NCBI RefSeq assembly: GCF_040436345.1
Contig: NC_133221.1
Location: 4,667,663-4,731,662 of the forward strand
Origin: Pagrus major
Lineage: Eukaryota; Chordata; Actinopteri; Spariformes; Sparidae
DNA length: 64,000 nt
Direction of reading: 5' to 3'
A program made the position numbers and the translations under genes. Below, one piece after another: positions 26,601 to 37,522 of the stretch. The notes below the pieces were generated by a model. The model made no database searches. It was not told the DNA's origin and saw only the letters and a program-made list of their open reading frames with translations. Each line of letters begins with the position of its first letter. Position 1 is the first letter of the stretch.

Positions 26601-29598
26601 CCGGCTGAGAGCGACCCGGTTGAGATCGAGGAGTGAATCTACACAGATTAATCATATGTTATAGATCTGTTATTTTCGTGTGCCTCTCGGTGTCCACTAT
26701 CTCAGCTGTCACACATAATTAACCAGTGGTTGTTTCCCCTTTTCATGATTAATTAAAACATGTTGATTATACAGTCTCGAGAAGAGAATAGTGAATGTGA
26801 GTAGGGCTCGGTATCGAACTTCAATACTCTTTGATTCTCCCAGGCTTGATTTTCTCTCCAAGAAAAAAAACAACAGCAAACAATTGAAAGATGACACATC
26901 TGGCTTACTGGTAGTCTGCAGCCACACCTCCAGGCTCACATCCTGTTTGAATTAAGGCGATGAACTGAGTGGAACCGGAGGAAACTGCGATTAGTGTTGG
27001 AGATGATGGGTTTATTTTCTTTTTTCAGAGATCCTTAATTGAATTGTTTGGGAGGAGGGTTTACTCTGGACAGATCTGAGAAACCGAACTTTGTGCCAAA
27101 CTGTATTTCTCTCTTCTGTTGTTCTGTCTTTTGACTAATTGATTAATCGACTAATTGTTTCATCGCTTCACATTATATTCATCGGTCAGGCCTGAGGACT
27201 GATGAATCGCTCCTCCTGTCAGTCGCCTCCTGACTGTTCATGCAGAGCAGTCGCACACAGAGCTGCTGTATAGACGCTGCGGCCTTTACTTTGTATTCAC
27301 ATCCAGCAGAGCCAGTGTCAGCCTCCGTCCATGTGAAGGCCCATTCAGAGCGAGGCTGGCACGCAAGCTGAGACACGTGGATCGCCTTGACTCTCCTCTT
27401 TCCCTCTCCTCCTCCTCCTCCTCCTCCTCTCTTCTCTCATTCTTCTTCTTCTTCTTCTCTTCTCTTTCTTCTCTTCTCTTTCTTCTTCCTCTTCTTCTTC
27501 TTATCTTCTCCTTCTTCCTCTTCCTTCTCTTCTCTTTTCTTCTTCTTCTCTTTCTTCGCTTATCTTCTCTTTCTTCTTCCTCTCCTCTCCTTCTTCTTCT
27601 CTTCTCTTCTCTTCTTCCTCTCCTCCCCTCTCCTCTCCTCCTCTTCCCTCTCCATGTAACATCCATGCAACCAGTGGTGTTGTTACACAATCGCTCATTG
27701 TCCCTCTGTTTATTATTCCTGCCACCACAGCTCCACCTGTTGGTGAACAGTCGACATAGTCAACTGATGTAATCACATTAAATGTTGCGTTAGTACAGTT
27801 TACAAGTCTTTTAGCTTTCTTTATTGATTAATCTGCAGGTTTCATTTTATTTATCTAATAATTTATTGGTCAATAAACTGTCAGTAAATAAGAAAAGTGC
27901 CTCTTAAGCTCTCTTAATGTCCGAGGTGACAGTTTATTTCTACATCTCCAATATTGACGATGATGTTTAGGCAGATTTCAACAACTCAGCACTGCTGCGG
28001 TGTCATTTACTTCACCTGACTTATCACTTCTCCGTCTCTCCTTTCTCTCCAGGTCCTATCAGCAGCATCCTAGTGAACAAATTTGGCAGTCGACCAATCA
28101 TCATCCTCGGCGGCTGTCTGGCGGGGTCCGGTCTGGTGGCAGCCTCCTTCTGTAACACTGTGCAGCAGCTCTACTTCTTCATAGGAGTAGTAGGAGGTCA
28201 GTAGTTCACCCATACAGTACATACAAAGTAGAGTTTGAGTTCCCCACGTGTCATTTTCTATGTTTTTACAACAATAAGAGACGTTTTCTTTGGCATTTCT
28301 ACATCTTCTCCTCGTCAAACCCTTCTTTTTCTGTTTCCTCCCTCCAGGTTTGGGCCTGGCGTTCAACTTGAATCCCGCCCTCACCATGATCGGTAAATAC
28401 TTCTTCATACGTCGGCCCATCGCCAACGGCATCGCCATGGCAGGCAGCCCCGTGTTCCTGTCCACGCTGGCTCCTCTCAACTCCTGGCTGTACGATGAGT
28501 TCGGATGGCGAGGCAGCTTCCTCATCCTGGGAGGACTTCTGCTCAACTGCTGCGTGGCCGGCTCCCTCATGCGCCCCATCGGACCCAAACCTCAGCCGCC
28601 GAAGCCGGACACGGAGGCGGGCGAGGGCAAGGCAGTGGATCCGGTGAAGCCGCAGCAGAAGAAGACAGTCATGCAAACCATCAACTCCTTCATCGACCTG
28701 ACGCTGTTCAAACACCGCGGCTTCCTGCTGTACCTCGGCGGCAACGTCTTCATGTTCTTCGGCCTCTTCGCTCCGCTCGTCTTCCTCTCCAATTATGCCA
28801 AGAGTAAGGACATCAGCAAGGAAAAGGCAGCCTTCCTGCTGTCAGTTCTGGCCTTCGTCGATATGGTCGCCCGGCCCTCCATGGGCATGCTGGCCAACAC
28901 CAAGTGGGTCCGGCCCAGGATACAGTACTTCTTCGCCGCCGCGGTCCTCTACAACGGGGTGTGTCACGTGCTGGCGCCACTGTCAGTCGACTACACTGGA
29001 TTTGTGATCTACGCCATGTTCTTTGGTTTCGCTTTTGGCTGGCTGAGTGCGGTGCTGTTTGAGACACTGATGGACCTGGTGGGAGCTCAGAGGTTCTCCT
29101 CAGCCGTGGGGTTGGTCACTATAGTGGAGTGTGGGCCGGTGCTGCTGGGCCCACCGCTGACAGGTAAGAGATTGAACGTGCATCACTGGGAAAGGGAGGG
29201 CTGGAAGGTTGAGAGACGGGTCTCAGGGAGTTTTTAATAAAATATTGATCTGGACTGTCGTTTGAAAGTTAAATCTTAATCGCCCCTCTCTGTTTTGTGC
29301 ACCTCCAGGTAGTTTCTATAACTACTACCACCACTACGACTACACCTACGTCTCCTCCGGCATCATCCTCATTGTCTCGAGTGTGATCCTCTTTATCGGA
29401 ATGGGCATCAACTACCGCATGTTGGATCGAGAGAAGAAAGAGGAGGAGAGACGAGAGAGGGAGGAAGCCAAGGAGGAGCGCACCGCCATGTTAACGCCTC
29501 CCTCTCCCGTAAAATCGGACGGGGACAAGGAGGAGAACTCGGCACCGGCAGCTGTCACGCCGGATGAGGTCGCCAGGATGGACGAGGACACTGTGTAG
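20622..29598 (+). CDS. slc16a1: monocarboxylate transporter 1-like (SLC16A1), 4 coding exons
   Basis: Coding exons are 20622-20838, 28053-28196, 28348-29163 and 29309-29598, with all three introns GT-AG in phase 1. The product is 488 residues (human MCT1 is 500). It begins [20 protein letters not shown], the MCT1 start. Family-critical residues are in place: K38 in TM1 ([10 protein letters not shown]), R143 ([10 protein letters not shown]), and D292/R296 in TM8 ([11 protein letters not shown]). Twelve membrane segments are expected, with a long cytoplasmic loop after TM6 (about 198-228, proline and lysine rich) and a charged cytoplasmic tail from about 425 ([15 protein letters not shown]). 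MCT1 cotransports lactate, pyruvate or ketone bodies with a proton at the plasma membrane and normally needs basigin as a chaperone. Similarity to MCT1 is much stronger than to MCT2 or MCT4. Which teleost duplicate (a or b) cannot be told from one locus. The 5'UTR part of the first coding exon starts at 20499. Confidence 0.93.
20839..28052 (+). other. slc16a1: slc16a1 intron after first coding exon (7.2 kb)
   Basis: No exon is supported inside. It contains CT-rich patches (about 22000-22070), a short direct duplication of CATGGAAACCCACC at about 26359-26391, degenerate AAGTACAG-type repeat text near 24900-25510, and the long pyrimidine tract listed separately. Small open frames here show no family resemblance. 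Confidence 0.8.
27391..27653. repeat. 263-bp polypyrimidine/polypurine tract
   Basis: Nearly uninterrupted C and T on the + strand, in mixed CTT, CTCT and CCT units, broken by only a handful of purines (for example near 27440, 27503 and 27557). Apparent long frames across it on both strands (Ser/Leu/Phe-rich or Arg/Glu/Lys-rich) are artefacts of the composition. It sits about 400 bp before the acceptor of the second coding exon of slc16a1. Confidence 0.95.
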
Positions 29599-29937
29599 AA
29601 AAAATTATGAGGAAAAAAAAGGACTTGAGAAAGACGCATCACACACTTCTTCGAAACACACAAACGCTGCAGTACAACCTCACACTGTCTTTATAGAGAG
29701 ATAAAAACCCTCGAACACAACCCTGAAGCCATAGAAGCACTTAACTTTTATCGATATAAAGTGAGACCTTGCTGCTGTGACGTGAAGCTTACCCGAGTGT
29801 AAAGTTCGTCGAGCAGCGTTGAGACCTCTGGTTTTGGTATTTGACGTGCCTTTTGGAAAAACTCAAGTCCTCCAGGAGCACCGCTTATAATATAAACTCC
29901 AGAAAAAGACGCACAACAGACAGAATGACTGTAAGAT

Positions 29938-29943
29938 AATAAA
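29938..29943 (+). terminator. slc16a1: candidate proximal poly(A) signal AATAAA (slc16a1)
   Basis: Canonical hexamer 340 nt after the stop codon. The downstream region to 30010 is only moderately GT-rich, so actual use is uncertain. Confidence 0.35.
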
Positions 29944-30974
29944 TCAAGTTAAATAATGAGGACTTTACTCTCAGGGTCTTGAGCTGCAGTAAAGGTTCAG
30001 AACCTCACACACACACAGAAACAGTTTTTTGTTGCAGTACTTAGAGATTTTCCCCTCGCGTAACTACATATTTACACTTTGCGTTGATTCACCCTCTCAA
30101 AGGGCTGGACATAAATTCACATTACCGCCAGCACAGTAGATCTGTTCACATGCTAGTGTAGAAGCATGGAGTCGAGAACTTTTTCAGGTTTTTCTGCAGA
30201 GAAGAAAACGCAAAAAAAAAAAAAAAGAAACTAATCTGGAGGTTCACCAACACAAAGGGAGTAGTTTTTAATGTCAGCAGTCGTTACATATTTAACTCTT
30301 AGTGAAGGACACCTGGCACAAATATGGAGCTTAAAAATACAAAGACAAACAGCTAGAAGGTCGCGACGCTAGCCGTGTAGAAGACACTGTTAACGGTGTG
30401 CTTGTACATAAATCTGTGTGCACTTTGTGTGTGTTATTTTGTATCATACACCCTCCAACCAGAGCAGATCATCGTGCGTGGTTGCGTCGACAAGAAAGAC
30501 ACATTCGGACAAAAAAAAAAAAAAAAAACGATCACACGGCGACGCCTCCTCCGCCCCACAGATGTGTCCGCTGTGCGCCCAGCGGGGATGAGACCGCTCG
30601 CAAGTATTAAATAACAACACACGCTGGTTCTGGGTGAAACGAGAGAGAGAGAGAGGGAGAGGTTGTGATTGTACCAGATCGATTGGGTTTTACCTGGTGT
30701 GTATGACCAAGCCCGGCTGTGACGCCATAGTAGGAAACAAATCTCTGAATCGCACACCAATCCTAAAAATGTCATCATTTCAGATCACAGGCCTCGCAGT
30801 ATCCTAGTGTTGTTGTTTTTTTTTTTAAATTGTGAATAACACTTGTAGTTTACAGTTGTATCAGCAAACCTTTGTAAATTTAAAAAAGAGATCTATTTTA
30901 GCTCGCTGTATAATGACAATCTGACAACAAGTTAATCTTTTTAATGGGATTTAATGTGTTTTGGATGAAAGCAG

Positions 30975-31083
<109 letters not shown>

Positions 31084-32249
31084 GTGTGTGTGTCTGTCAG
31101 CAGACAGTTTTAACTGTAGCCAGGTTTCATCATTTCATGTTTCATGTCACTCAGCCGCTGCAGCATCAACACGTCACGCAGTTTTGTCTCTGAACTGTAC
31201 AGAATGTGTCATATCAGATCAGATCAATAATGTTTGAGTTTAAAAATCGATCAAAGACGCTCAATGATTATCCATCGATCAATGACTGGGTTTACTGCCC
31301 GCATGAACTGAAGACTTCAGATATCCCCCCTGGATAAACTTTCCTTATTTTCTCTTTTGGGGAAAGTAAATGGAGTTTTTTTTTTTAAACAATTCACTGT
31401 TAAGATGCTTCAACTTTAATGTTTTATTCTTCTAAATTATGCTTCATGAAGGAAAGTTCACCTGTTTTTTTTCCACAGACTTCGTTTAAAGATTTACACT
31501 TTGATCATTTCTTGAAGTGGTCGTAACGTCTGCTCTGAAATACTTCTACATACTTACTGAATCATTCAAGATTTCCCTCCTCGCAGAGAGAAAACGTCTG
31601 CAGACCCGACACACGTCGCATTTTCCGTTAAGTGGGGACGTAAATGAATTGTGTTGAAAAGCGTGTTACGTTCACTTCTGGTAATTAAACTGACCAAATG
31701 TGTTACATTTTGAAAGAATTAATGACAAAGTGTAAGTTTTGTAAAAGTGATTATTTTAACAGAAGTCTTTTTAAGGTATTGTTGGTATCAATGGGAGAAT
31801 AGTTCCCCTGTGGTTGTACCTGAAGTGTCCACCTGTCTATGGACACGAAGGTGATCCGACAGGTCCGTGTGTGAGGGGAACGTGCTGCAGACGGGCCTGC
31901 TGCCTCACTGTGTCCACTGTTATTCAGTGGGAGAGTTTATTTTCTGACCAGAACCTTCATTTATTTTACCTTTTTGAGGTGATACTGAGACCGCAACTAA
32001 ACCGTGTCATTGAAACCCTGAATGTGAGTCCTTGTGAGTGTGAGTGCAGGAGTTTTTTTGAAAACTGTATTGTTTGTCCACAGCACCTTTTGTGTTTTAA
32101 AAAAAAGAAAAAGAAAGAATCCCCGAAGAAATAATTGTATTAAGTTTCTGGAAAATAACGTGACTTTTTATTTTATTTTATTTTATTTTATCTTAGTAGT
32201 GGTAGATGTTTTTTATGTGTAAAGTGTTTTTATGACTGGTGAGAGAATG

Positions 32250-32255
32250 AATAAA
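32250..32255 (+). terminator. slc16a1: candidate distal poly(A) signal AATAAA (slc16a1)
   Basis: The hexamer lies in GAATGAATAAAAAAAG, followed 20-40 nt later by GT/T-rich sequence (TTTGTTTTGTCCCG), the usual arrangement for cleavage. It is the last good signal before repeat-derived sequence and the convergent avpr2 gene. Confidence 0.55.
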
Positions 32256-32275
32256 AAAAGTGTTTTTTGAAACAA

Positions 32276-33634
32276 ATCTCATTGCAATTTGTTTTGTCCC
32301 GTTACAAATGTTACAAAGACAGAAAGAAATCACACGGACACATTACAATAATTACACTTTATAAAATGTATTACAGCTGTTTGTCACTAAAATATCTGTT
32401 TCACAGGAATAGTTGGATTGTGGTGAACACCTTTTAGCCTATTTGGGATTAATATAACTCATGGTTAAACTAGCAGCTGGTTAGCTTAGCATAAAGACAG
32501 CGAGATGATAGCTGGCACTATCTGAATAAAGACAAATCTGTCTCGCAGCACGGGAAAGCTCAATAATTGACATGATATATATTATTTGTTTAATTTGTAC
32601 TAAAAATTAGGTGTGAAAATGACAATTTGACATCTTGGCTTCATGTTTCTATTGGACTATTTCTTGAAAAAGCTTTAATTAGCGTTAATCAGCTAGCTAG
32701 AGCCTTGCTGGTTAGCAACAACCTTAGAAAAACTCACATTGTTTTTACACTTTATTTTACATTGTGCTTATTTTCAATGGAGGCAGAACAGCTACAAGAG
32801 TGGCATCGCTCACCTGATGCAACTCTCTGCAAGAAAGCCACTAAGTGTATTTCCCCAAAATGTTAAAAATACTTTTAACAACAACAATTGTAAAGGAGAA
32901 GTGGTCAGGGAAGGAAACTATTTGGCCACCATTTCAAACTACTGCGCTAACGGTCGATTAGCTTAGCATAAAGACAGCTGGATAACTGGCACTTTCCCAG
33001 TGAGCTAAAGCACAGTAACTGATATATCCTGTTTGCTTAATTCGTACAACAAAAAAAAAAGGTTTAAAAACGACAATTCGTCTTGTAGCTACATGATTTA
33101 ATGGTCTATAGTCTATTTCTTGGATAAGCTAACATTAGTCACCTAGCTAGAGCCTTGCTGGTTACCTAGCAACAGCTGGAAGGTCAGAAAGGTCAGCTAC
33201 AGACCCCCCAAAAAAAACCTTAATGTTGTTGCTAGCTACACTTAGTTTGATAAAGTCACACTTGAGATGTGACTTGTTAATTAGTGAGTTTCAGAGGTGC
33301 TGATGTATGTGGATTTAGTTTCAACCGGGCAGAACCAAGCTGGCTGTTTTGGTTTCCAGTTTTTATGCTAAGCTAGCTTGAGCGCTTGGCTGTGTGTTAA
33401 CCTTCATGAACAACAACTGTGAGAGTCATATCCATCATCTGGTGCAACTCTCTGCAAGAAAGCAAGTAAGTGTATTTCCCAAAATGTAAAAAAAAAACAA
33501 AACAACAGTCAACATGTGCAAAAAGTAATCACACTACTTTTGAGGCAATTCTTCAAGAGTCAGTTGTGTATTTAAGGGGCCCATCATGGCGTGTCACGAC
33601 TGCTGACCGTGTTTGTGTTTGTTGTGCGTATTGT
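32276..33634. other. convergent intergenic spacer, slc16a1 / avpr2, mostly repeat
   Basis: No exon was found. The avpr2 3'UTR must extend leftward into this stretch, but no clear TTTATT (AATAAA on the - strand) close to the stop codon was singled out. Most of the spacer is made of diverged repeat copies described in the next entry. Confidence 0.6.
32461..33495. repeat. two to three diverged copies of a 'ttagcttagcataaagac' repeat
   Basis: 'ttagcttagcataaagacag' occurs at 32481 and 32959. 'ctagctagagccttgctggtta' style text occurs near 32694 and 33144. 'gcaactctctgcaagaaagc' occurs at 32819 and 33444, each followed by TAAGTGTATTTCCC. An inverted relative, TTTTTATGCTAAGCTAGC, lies near 33360. 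Spacing differs between the pairs (450-625 bp), so these are independent insertions or a decayed tandem duplication. Elements with these phrases are abundant in percomorph genomes. Confidence 0.7.
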
Positions 33635-33834
33635 TCAGTAGTTGGAGGTGTGTGTGGTGGTGGAGTCGTTGGGGATGGAGCCTCGGCGAGGTGCGTGCGC
33701 CTGACAGAGCAGCAGCAGCCGCAGCTCCGGAGAGACGCTGCTGGAGAAGGCGGAGTAGATCCAGGGGTTGGTGCAGGAGTTCAGACTGGCCAGCAGCATC
33801 AGCAGGGTGAAGACTGCACCTGCACACACACACA

Positions 33835-33883
<49 letters not shown>

Positions 33884-35673
33884 ACACACACACACAGACA
33901 CACACAGGTAAGGATGTGTAAATGTCAGGTAGATAACAGCTGATTAAACTCACTGATGTTGATAAAACTTGCTCACCATAAACGTGAGGAATATATAGAA
34001 GTACTTGTCTAAGTTTGACTGAGGTGTAAAACATGGGTTTGTTCTGTGTGTTGGCACCGTTCTGAGGTGGGTCGGGGTCCCAGGCGGCCCACAGCTGGAC
34101 GCTGAAGAACGGGGCCCAGCAGAGCGAGTAGACGAGCACTATGACCAGCGTCATCCTCACCGTCTTCGACATGGCCGCTGATACCTCTCCGCCGCGGGCA
34201 GGGGGGGCTTTGGGTGGGGGGCAGCAGACAGCAGAGGGCGCTGCCGGGTCGGGCAGCACATCGGGCTGCAGCTCAGCTGACAGGGAGCACAGTCAGAACA
34301 TTAAAGGGACCATACGGCTTAATTAAAGCACCATTTTCTATGTCTGTCTATCTAACGTGTCAGCAGTCTGTACTGAGTGCGGGTCTTACCCGGATGAACG
34401 GCCGTGTAGCTGTGAATATCACAATGTGATGGGACGCTGTTGGACCTGAGTGGACCCATGGGCAGGTGCTGATAGGTGGATCCAGGCTCAAAGCTGGTGT
34501 GAGTTGCAGGGTTGTTGAACATGATTGGTGAAACATACGGGGGCAGACTGGACCTGCCTCTGCTGCCTCCTCCTCCTCCTCCTCTCTGGCTGTCCCGTCT
34601 GGATGGAGGGAGGGAGGAGGGAGACAGGTGGCGCTCTGACTTCAGGTACAAATTGTTGTGGATCTCCAAGAAGATTCGCACCTGAGAGGAAAGGAGCATG
34701 AAGAGCCTTGGTGCACTAGGAGTATAAATTCAGTTCTGGCTTGTTCCTTCTCTACCTGGCAGACGGTGATGATGAGGACAGGGAGGATGAAGACAGCCAG
34801 GGTCATCCAGGTCACGTAGGCTTTGAGGCCCCACGTCTCAGCAAAGTTTCCCCAACACTCGTAGACACCTGGAGCCACTTCTGACTGGGAGAAGATGAAC
34901 ACCTGGAGGGGCCAAAGGGTTTCAATCTTGCATCTGTATCTGTGTTTTGACAAAGGTTTATACAGACGACAGACTACAGACTGTGGCACCCTACCTGTGT
35001 CACCCTACCTGTGGCACCCTACCTGTGGCACCCTACCTGTGGCACCCTACCTGTGGCAGGCTGAGCAGCAGCGACAGCGCCCACGCCAGCAGTATGAAGC
35101 TGTTCCAGCGCTGGGTGGCCCCGCTGCGGTGCGCCAGCAGGGGGCAGCAGATGGCGTAGTGCCGGTCCACCGTCATGGCAACGATCATGTAGGAGGAGAC
35201 GAACATCCCGAGCACCTGCAGGTATTTCACCAGACGACACAGGAAGTCCGGGCCCGGAAAGCGACCTTTAGCATCCCACACCAGCTGGGGCAACACCTCA
35301 GAGAGGAAGAGGAGGGGGGAGGAAGTGGGGTGGGGTGAGACGCAGGGAGGGGGTAGCCTTTAGTGTGTGTGTGTACCTGTGTGTGTGTGTGTGTGTGTGT
35401 TACCTGGAAAAACGCCACCACCAGGTCGGCCACACAGAGGTTGAGCATGAACTGGTGCAGCGGGTTGTGGTGTCCTCTCCGCCTGAGCAGCACCACCAGC
35501 ACCAGCCCGTTGCCGAGCAGCGCCATCACGAAGATGACGGCCAGCACCACCACCTCTCCCACGGCCAGGAGGGCGTCGCGCTCCCAGTCCGTGACATTCG
35601 TACCCGCCGGGGTCACCGAGACCACCGGCCAGTCGATGGAGGGGTTTGAGTCCGTTACCATGGAGACTGACAT
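33635..35673 (-). CDS. avpr2: vasotocin/vasopressin V2-class receptor (avpr2-like), 6 coding exons
   Basis: Exons on the - strand: 35673-35404, 35296-35051, 34902-34756, 34681-34390, 34276-34058 and 33819-33635. Phases agree throughout and give 452 residues. It is a class A GPCR closest to mammalian AVPR2. Seen in the sequence: N-glycosylation site NVT at 25-27; TM1 about 38-62; TM3 cysteine C110 and ECL2 cysteine C188 for the disulfide; the V2-type DRH motif (134-136) in place of DRY; TM6 CWAPFF (371-376); TM7 NPWIY (409-413). V2 receptors signal through Gs and cAMP in water and ion-transport epithelia. Oddities: the third intracellular loop spans roughly 230-355, far longer than in mammals, with a run of six Gly and Pro-rich segments; there are five introns in the coding region. 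The paralogue within the teleost V2 group (V2A, V2B or V2C types) cannot be set by eye. Its neighbour idh3g is also close to AVPR2 in mammals. Confidence 0.9.
33821..33906. repeat. (CA)n microsatellite next to an avpr2 splice acceptor
   Basis: An imperfect CA array with interspersed CAGA units. On the gene (-) strand it reads (GT)n with occasional GTCT and runs directly into the acceptor TGTGCAG at 33820-33826 before the last avpr2 exon. Confidence 0.95.
34981..35050 (-). repeat. 14-bp minisatellite (5 units) that duplicates an avpr2 splice donor
   Basis: Five head-to-tail units of CTGTGGCACCCTAC (second unit with one substitution) abut the 3' border of avpr2 exon 2. On the gene strand every junction reads CAG|GTAGGG, so five donor-like sites stand 14 nt apart at 35051/35050, 35037/35036, 35023/35022, 35009/35008 and 34995/34994. 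Only the exon-proximal site keeps the V2 reading frame. Confidence 0.9.
35361..35400. repeat. short (GT)n in avpr2 intron 1
   Basis: Two GT stretches separated by TACCT lie immediately downstream (gene sense) of the exon 1 donor CAG|GTAACAC. Intron 1 is only about 107 bp. Confidence 0.85.
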
Positions 35674-35924
35674 GTTGGCTTGGATGGAGAGGAAGAAGAG
35701 GAGGAGGAGAGGAAGAGGAGACGTCAGTGAGACAGAAGAGAAACTTGGTTATTATCCTGAAGGAAAGTTGATGTTCATGCGTCTCCAGATGTGTTTTGCT
35801 GTTGAGTGTTTGTGATGAACTGAAGGGTGAAATGTTCCTTTATGTGTTGAGTAAAAACTCAACACAAGGTTTTCAGCTGCAGGACAGATTTTGGTTTAAT
35901 AAAACGTGTAAATGTGTTTTGTTC

Positions 35925-36045
35925 AGGAGGATGCTGTTACGCTGCCTCGCTGTGAAGCTCCAGAAACTCCACCCCGACTTTCCACAGTCTCCCGGGGTGA
36001 GTAGATATGACTGGATCTTCAGTTTGGGGGCGAACTAATCCTTTA
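35925..36045. repeat. interspersed repeat copy shared with 1222-1375
   Basis: It contains 'gctgtgaagctccagaaact', then GACTTTCCACAGTC, then 'gggggcgaactaatccttta'. Ends of the type GAACTAATCCTTTAA are typical of a family of short fish repeats. Partner copy at 1222-1375. Confidence 0.6.
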
Positions 36046-36640
36046 AATACAGCACTTGAGCAAACATATTTAGTTCATGTTAATTATTTGCATGTTAGTT
36101 CACCCAATTAGTGAATTCCACGTAGCGATTCGCGGAAACCTTTTCTCCGTAGACCTTGGTCACGTTGCCAGACATGATTACAGGACGTGTTGTGACATCG
36201 CTGATTATGAAACACGTTTATACATCGTTTAGTTTGTGATTCGTGGATAATCACCGTCACTTGTTCCCCCGAGTATCGACACTGTTGTCCACATACTTAT
36301 GGTCCAAGTTGACACCATGTCTGCTTTACCTGACCTCTGCCCGGCAACGTGCCCCCACACGCAGCTATGGTTAAAAGGGATGTGTGTGTAGGGTGTAAGC
36401 ACATTAATTGTAAAACAATGCAGGATGTTTACAGCAGTGCCTCGTACGCTTTTACAGTTCAACACACACACAATCGCAGTGGCATGCAGAGAGGGGGCCC
36501 CTCGTGTGGGACCATTTACTGAGGGCAAATGTCGCACTGAGTTGTTGGACCGATGTCCAGCGATCAACTTTACCCACTAACTGACAGTTAGACAGCTGAA
36601 CCAACTGCACTCACTACCAAACAAAGAGCAAGTGCAAGGA

Positions 36641-37522
36641 CAGTGGTGGAAAGTTACTCTCTACATATACACAAGTGCAGTTTTGTGGTACTTTATACTT
36701 CAACGCCACTAAATCTCAGAGGAGAATATTGTACTTTTTACTCAACTGCATTCATCGGACAGCTGTGGACAAGTCAAGTCAAAGTTTATTATTGCCCAAT
36801 ATCGCAAAGCATGCCTCAAAGAGATGAGTATATAATAAAAACAGCAGAAACATTAGCAAAACGTATAAAAAACATTAAAGTTTTAGTTACCCACCAAACG
36901 TACGATAAAACAGTGATCCACCAGTCTGGTTAAAAAGTGCACAAAAGTCGTACAAATATTAAGTATCGCAAGTAATTTTCTGGCAATAAATGTACTAAAT
37001 AACTACATAAATCATGCTTACTCTATATTTACATGTATGCATCTATGGGTCAGCCGATTATGAGCCGGGCCAGTTATCAGGTCCAATATTCAGCATTTTT
37101 CTGATTATCGGAATGAGTGTTTTTTCTTTTTTTAAAATCAGATTGTAGTAAAATACATTTTAAAAATACTGCGCTGCTTTCAATTCAAATCAATTCAAAA
37201 AACTTTATTTGTCTCCCGGGAGGGCAATTAAAGGCACGTGGAGTAGTTGTACACAGACACAAACAAGTCAGATAGAATAAAAATAGACTAAATAACCTAA
37301 AAAAAAGATATTTACAGTATCTGATGCTGCATGTAATCTGCAAAGTAACTAGTAACTAAAGTTATCAAATACATGTAGTGAGGAAAAAGTACAATATCTG
37401 CCTCTGAAATGAAGCAGAGTGGAAGTATAAAGTAGCAGAAAGTGGAAGTACTCTTGTAAAGTAGAAGTACTCCACTGTTGTACTTAAGTAAAGTACTTAA
37501 GTAGTTAAATTCCATCACTTCT
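36641..37522. mobile_element. composite repeat with CAGTGGTGGAAAGTTACT ends and nested insertions
   Basis: It opens CAGTGGTGGAAAGTTACT at 36641 and closes with AGTTAAATTCCATCACTTCT near 37503-37522, an imperfect inverse of the opening. The inner arms carry the GTACTT/AAGTAC blocks of this family. The middle carries unrelated text: 'caagtcaagtcaaagttta' at about 36771 and 'caattcaaaaaactttattt' at about 37190, both resembling retroposon tails, plus 'gccgattatgagccgggcc' at 37054. It reads as one inverted-repeat element broken by later insertions, or as two convergent copies. Confidence 0.55.

Noticed and set aside
27286-27776. Long Ser/Leu/Phe-rich (+) and Arg/Glu/Lys-rich (-) frames
   Set aside because: Direct translation of the pyrimidine tract; low complexity, no splice or family support.
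28299-28715. 138-codon frame antisense to slc16a1
   Set aside because: Shadow of the GC-rich coding exon 28348-29163 on the opposite strand.
33470-33943. + strand frame of 157 codons over avpr2
   Set aside because: Mostly antisense to the last avpr2 exon and a CA microsatellite (Thr-His repeats).
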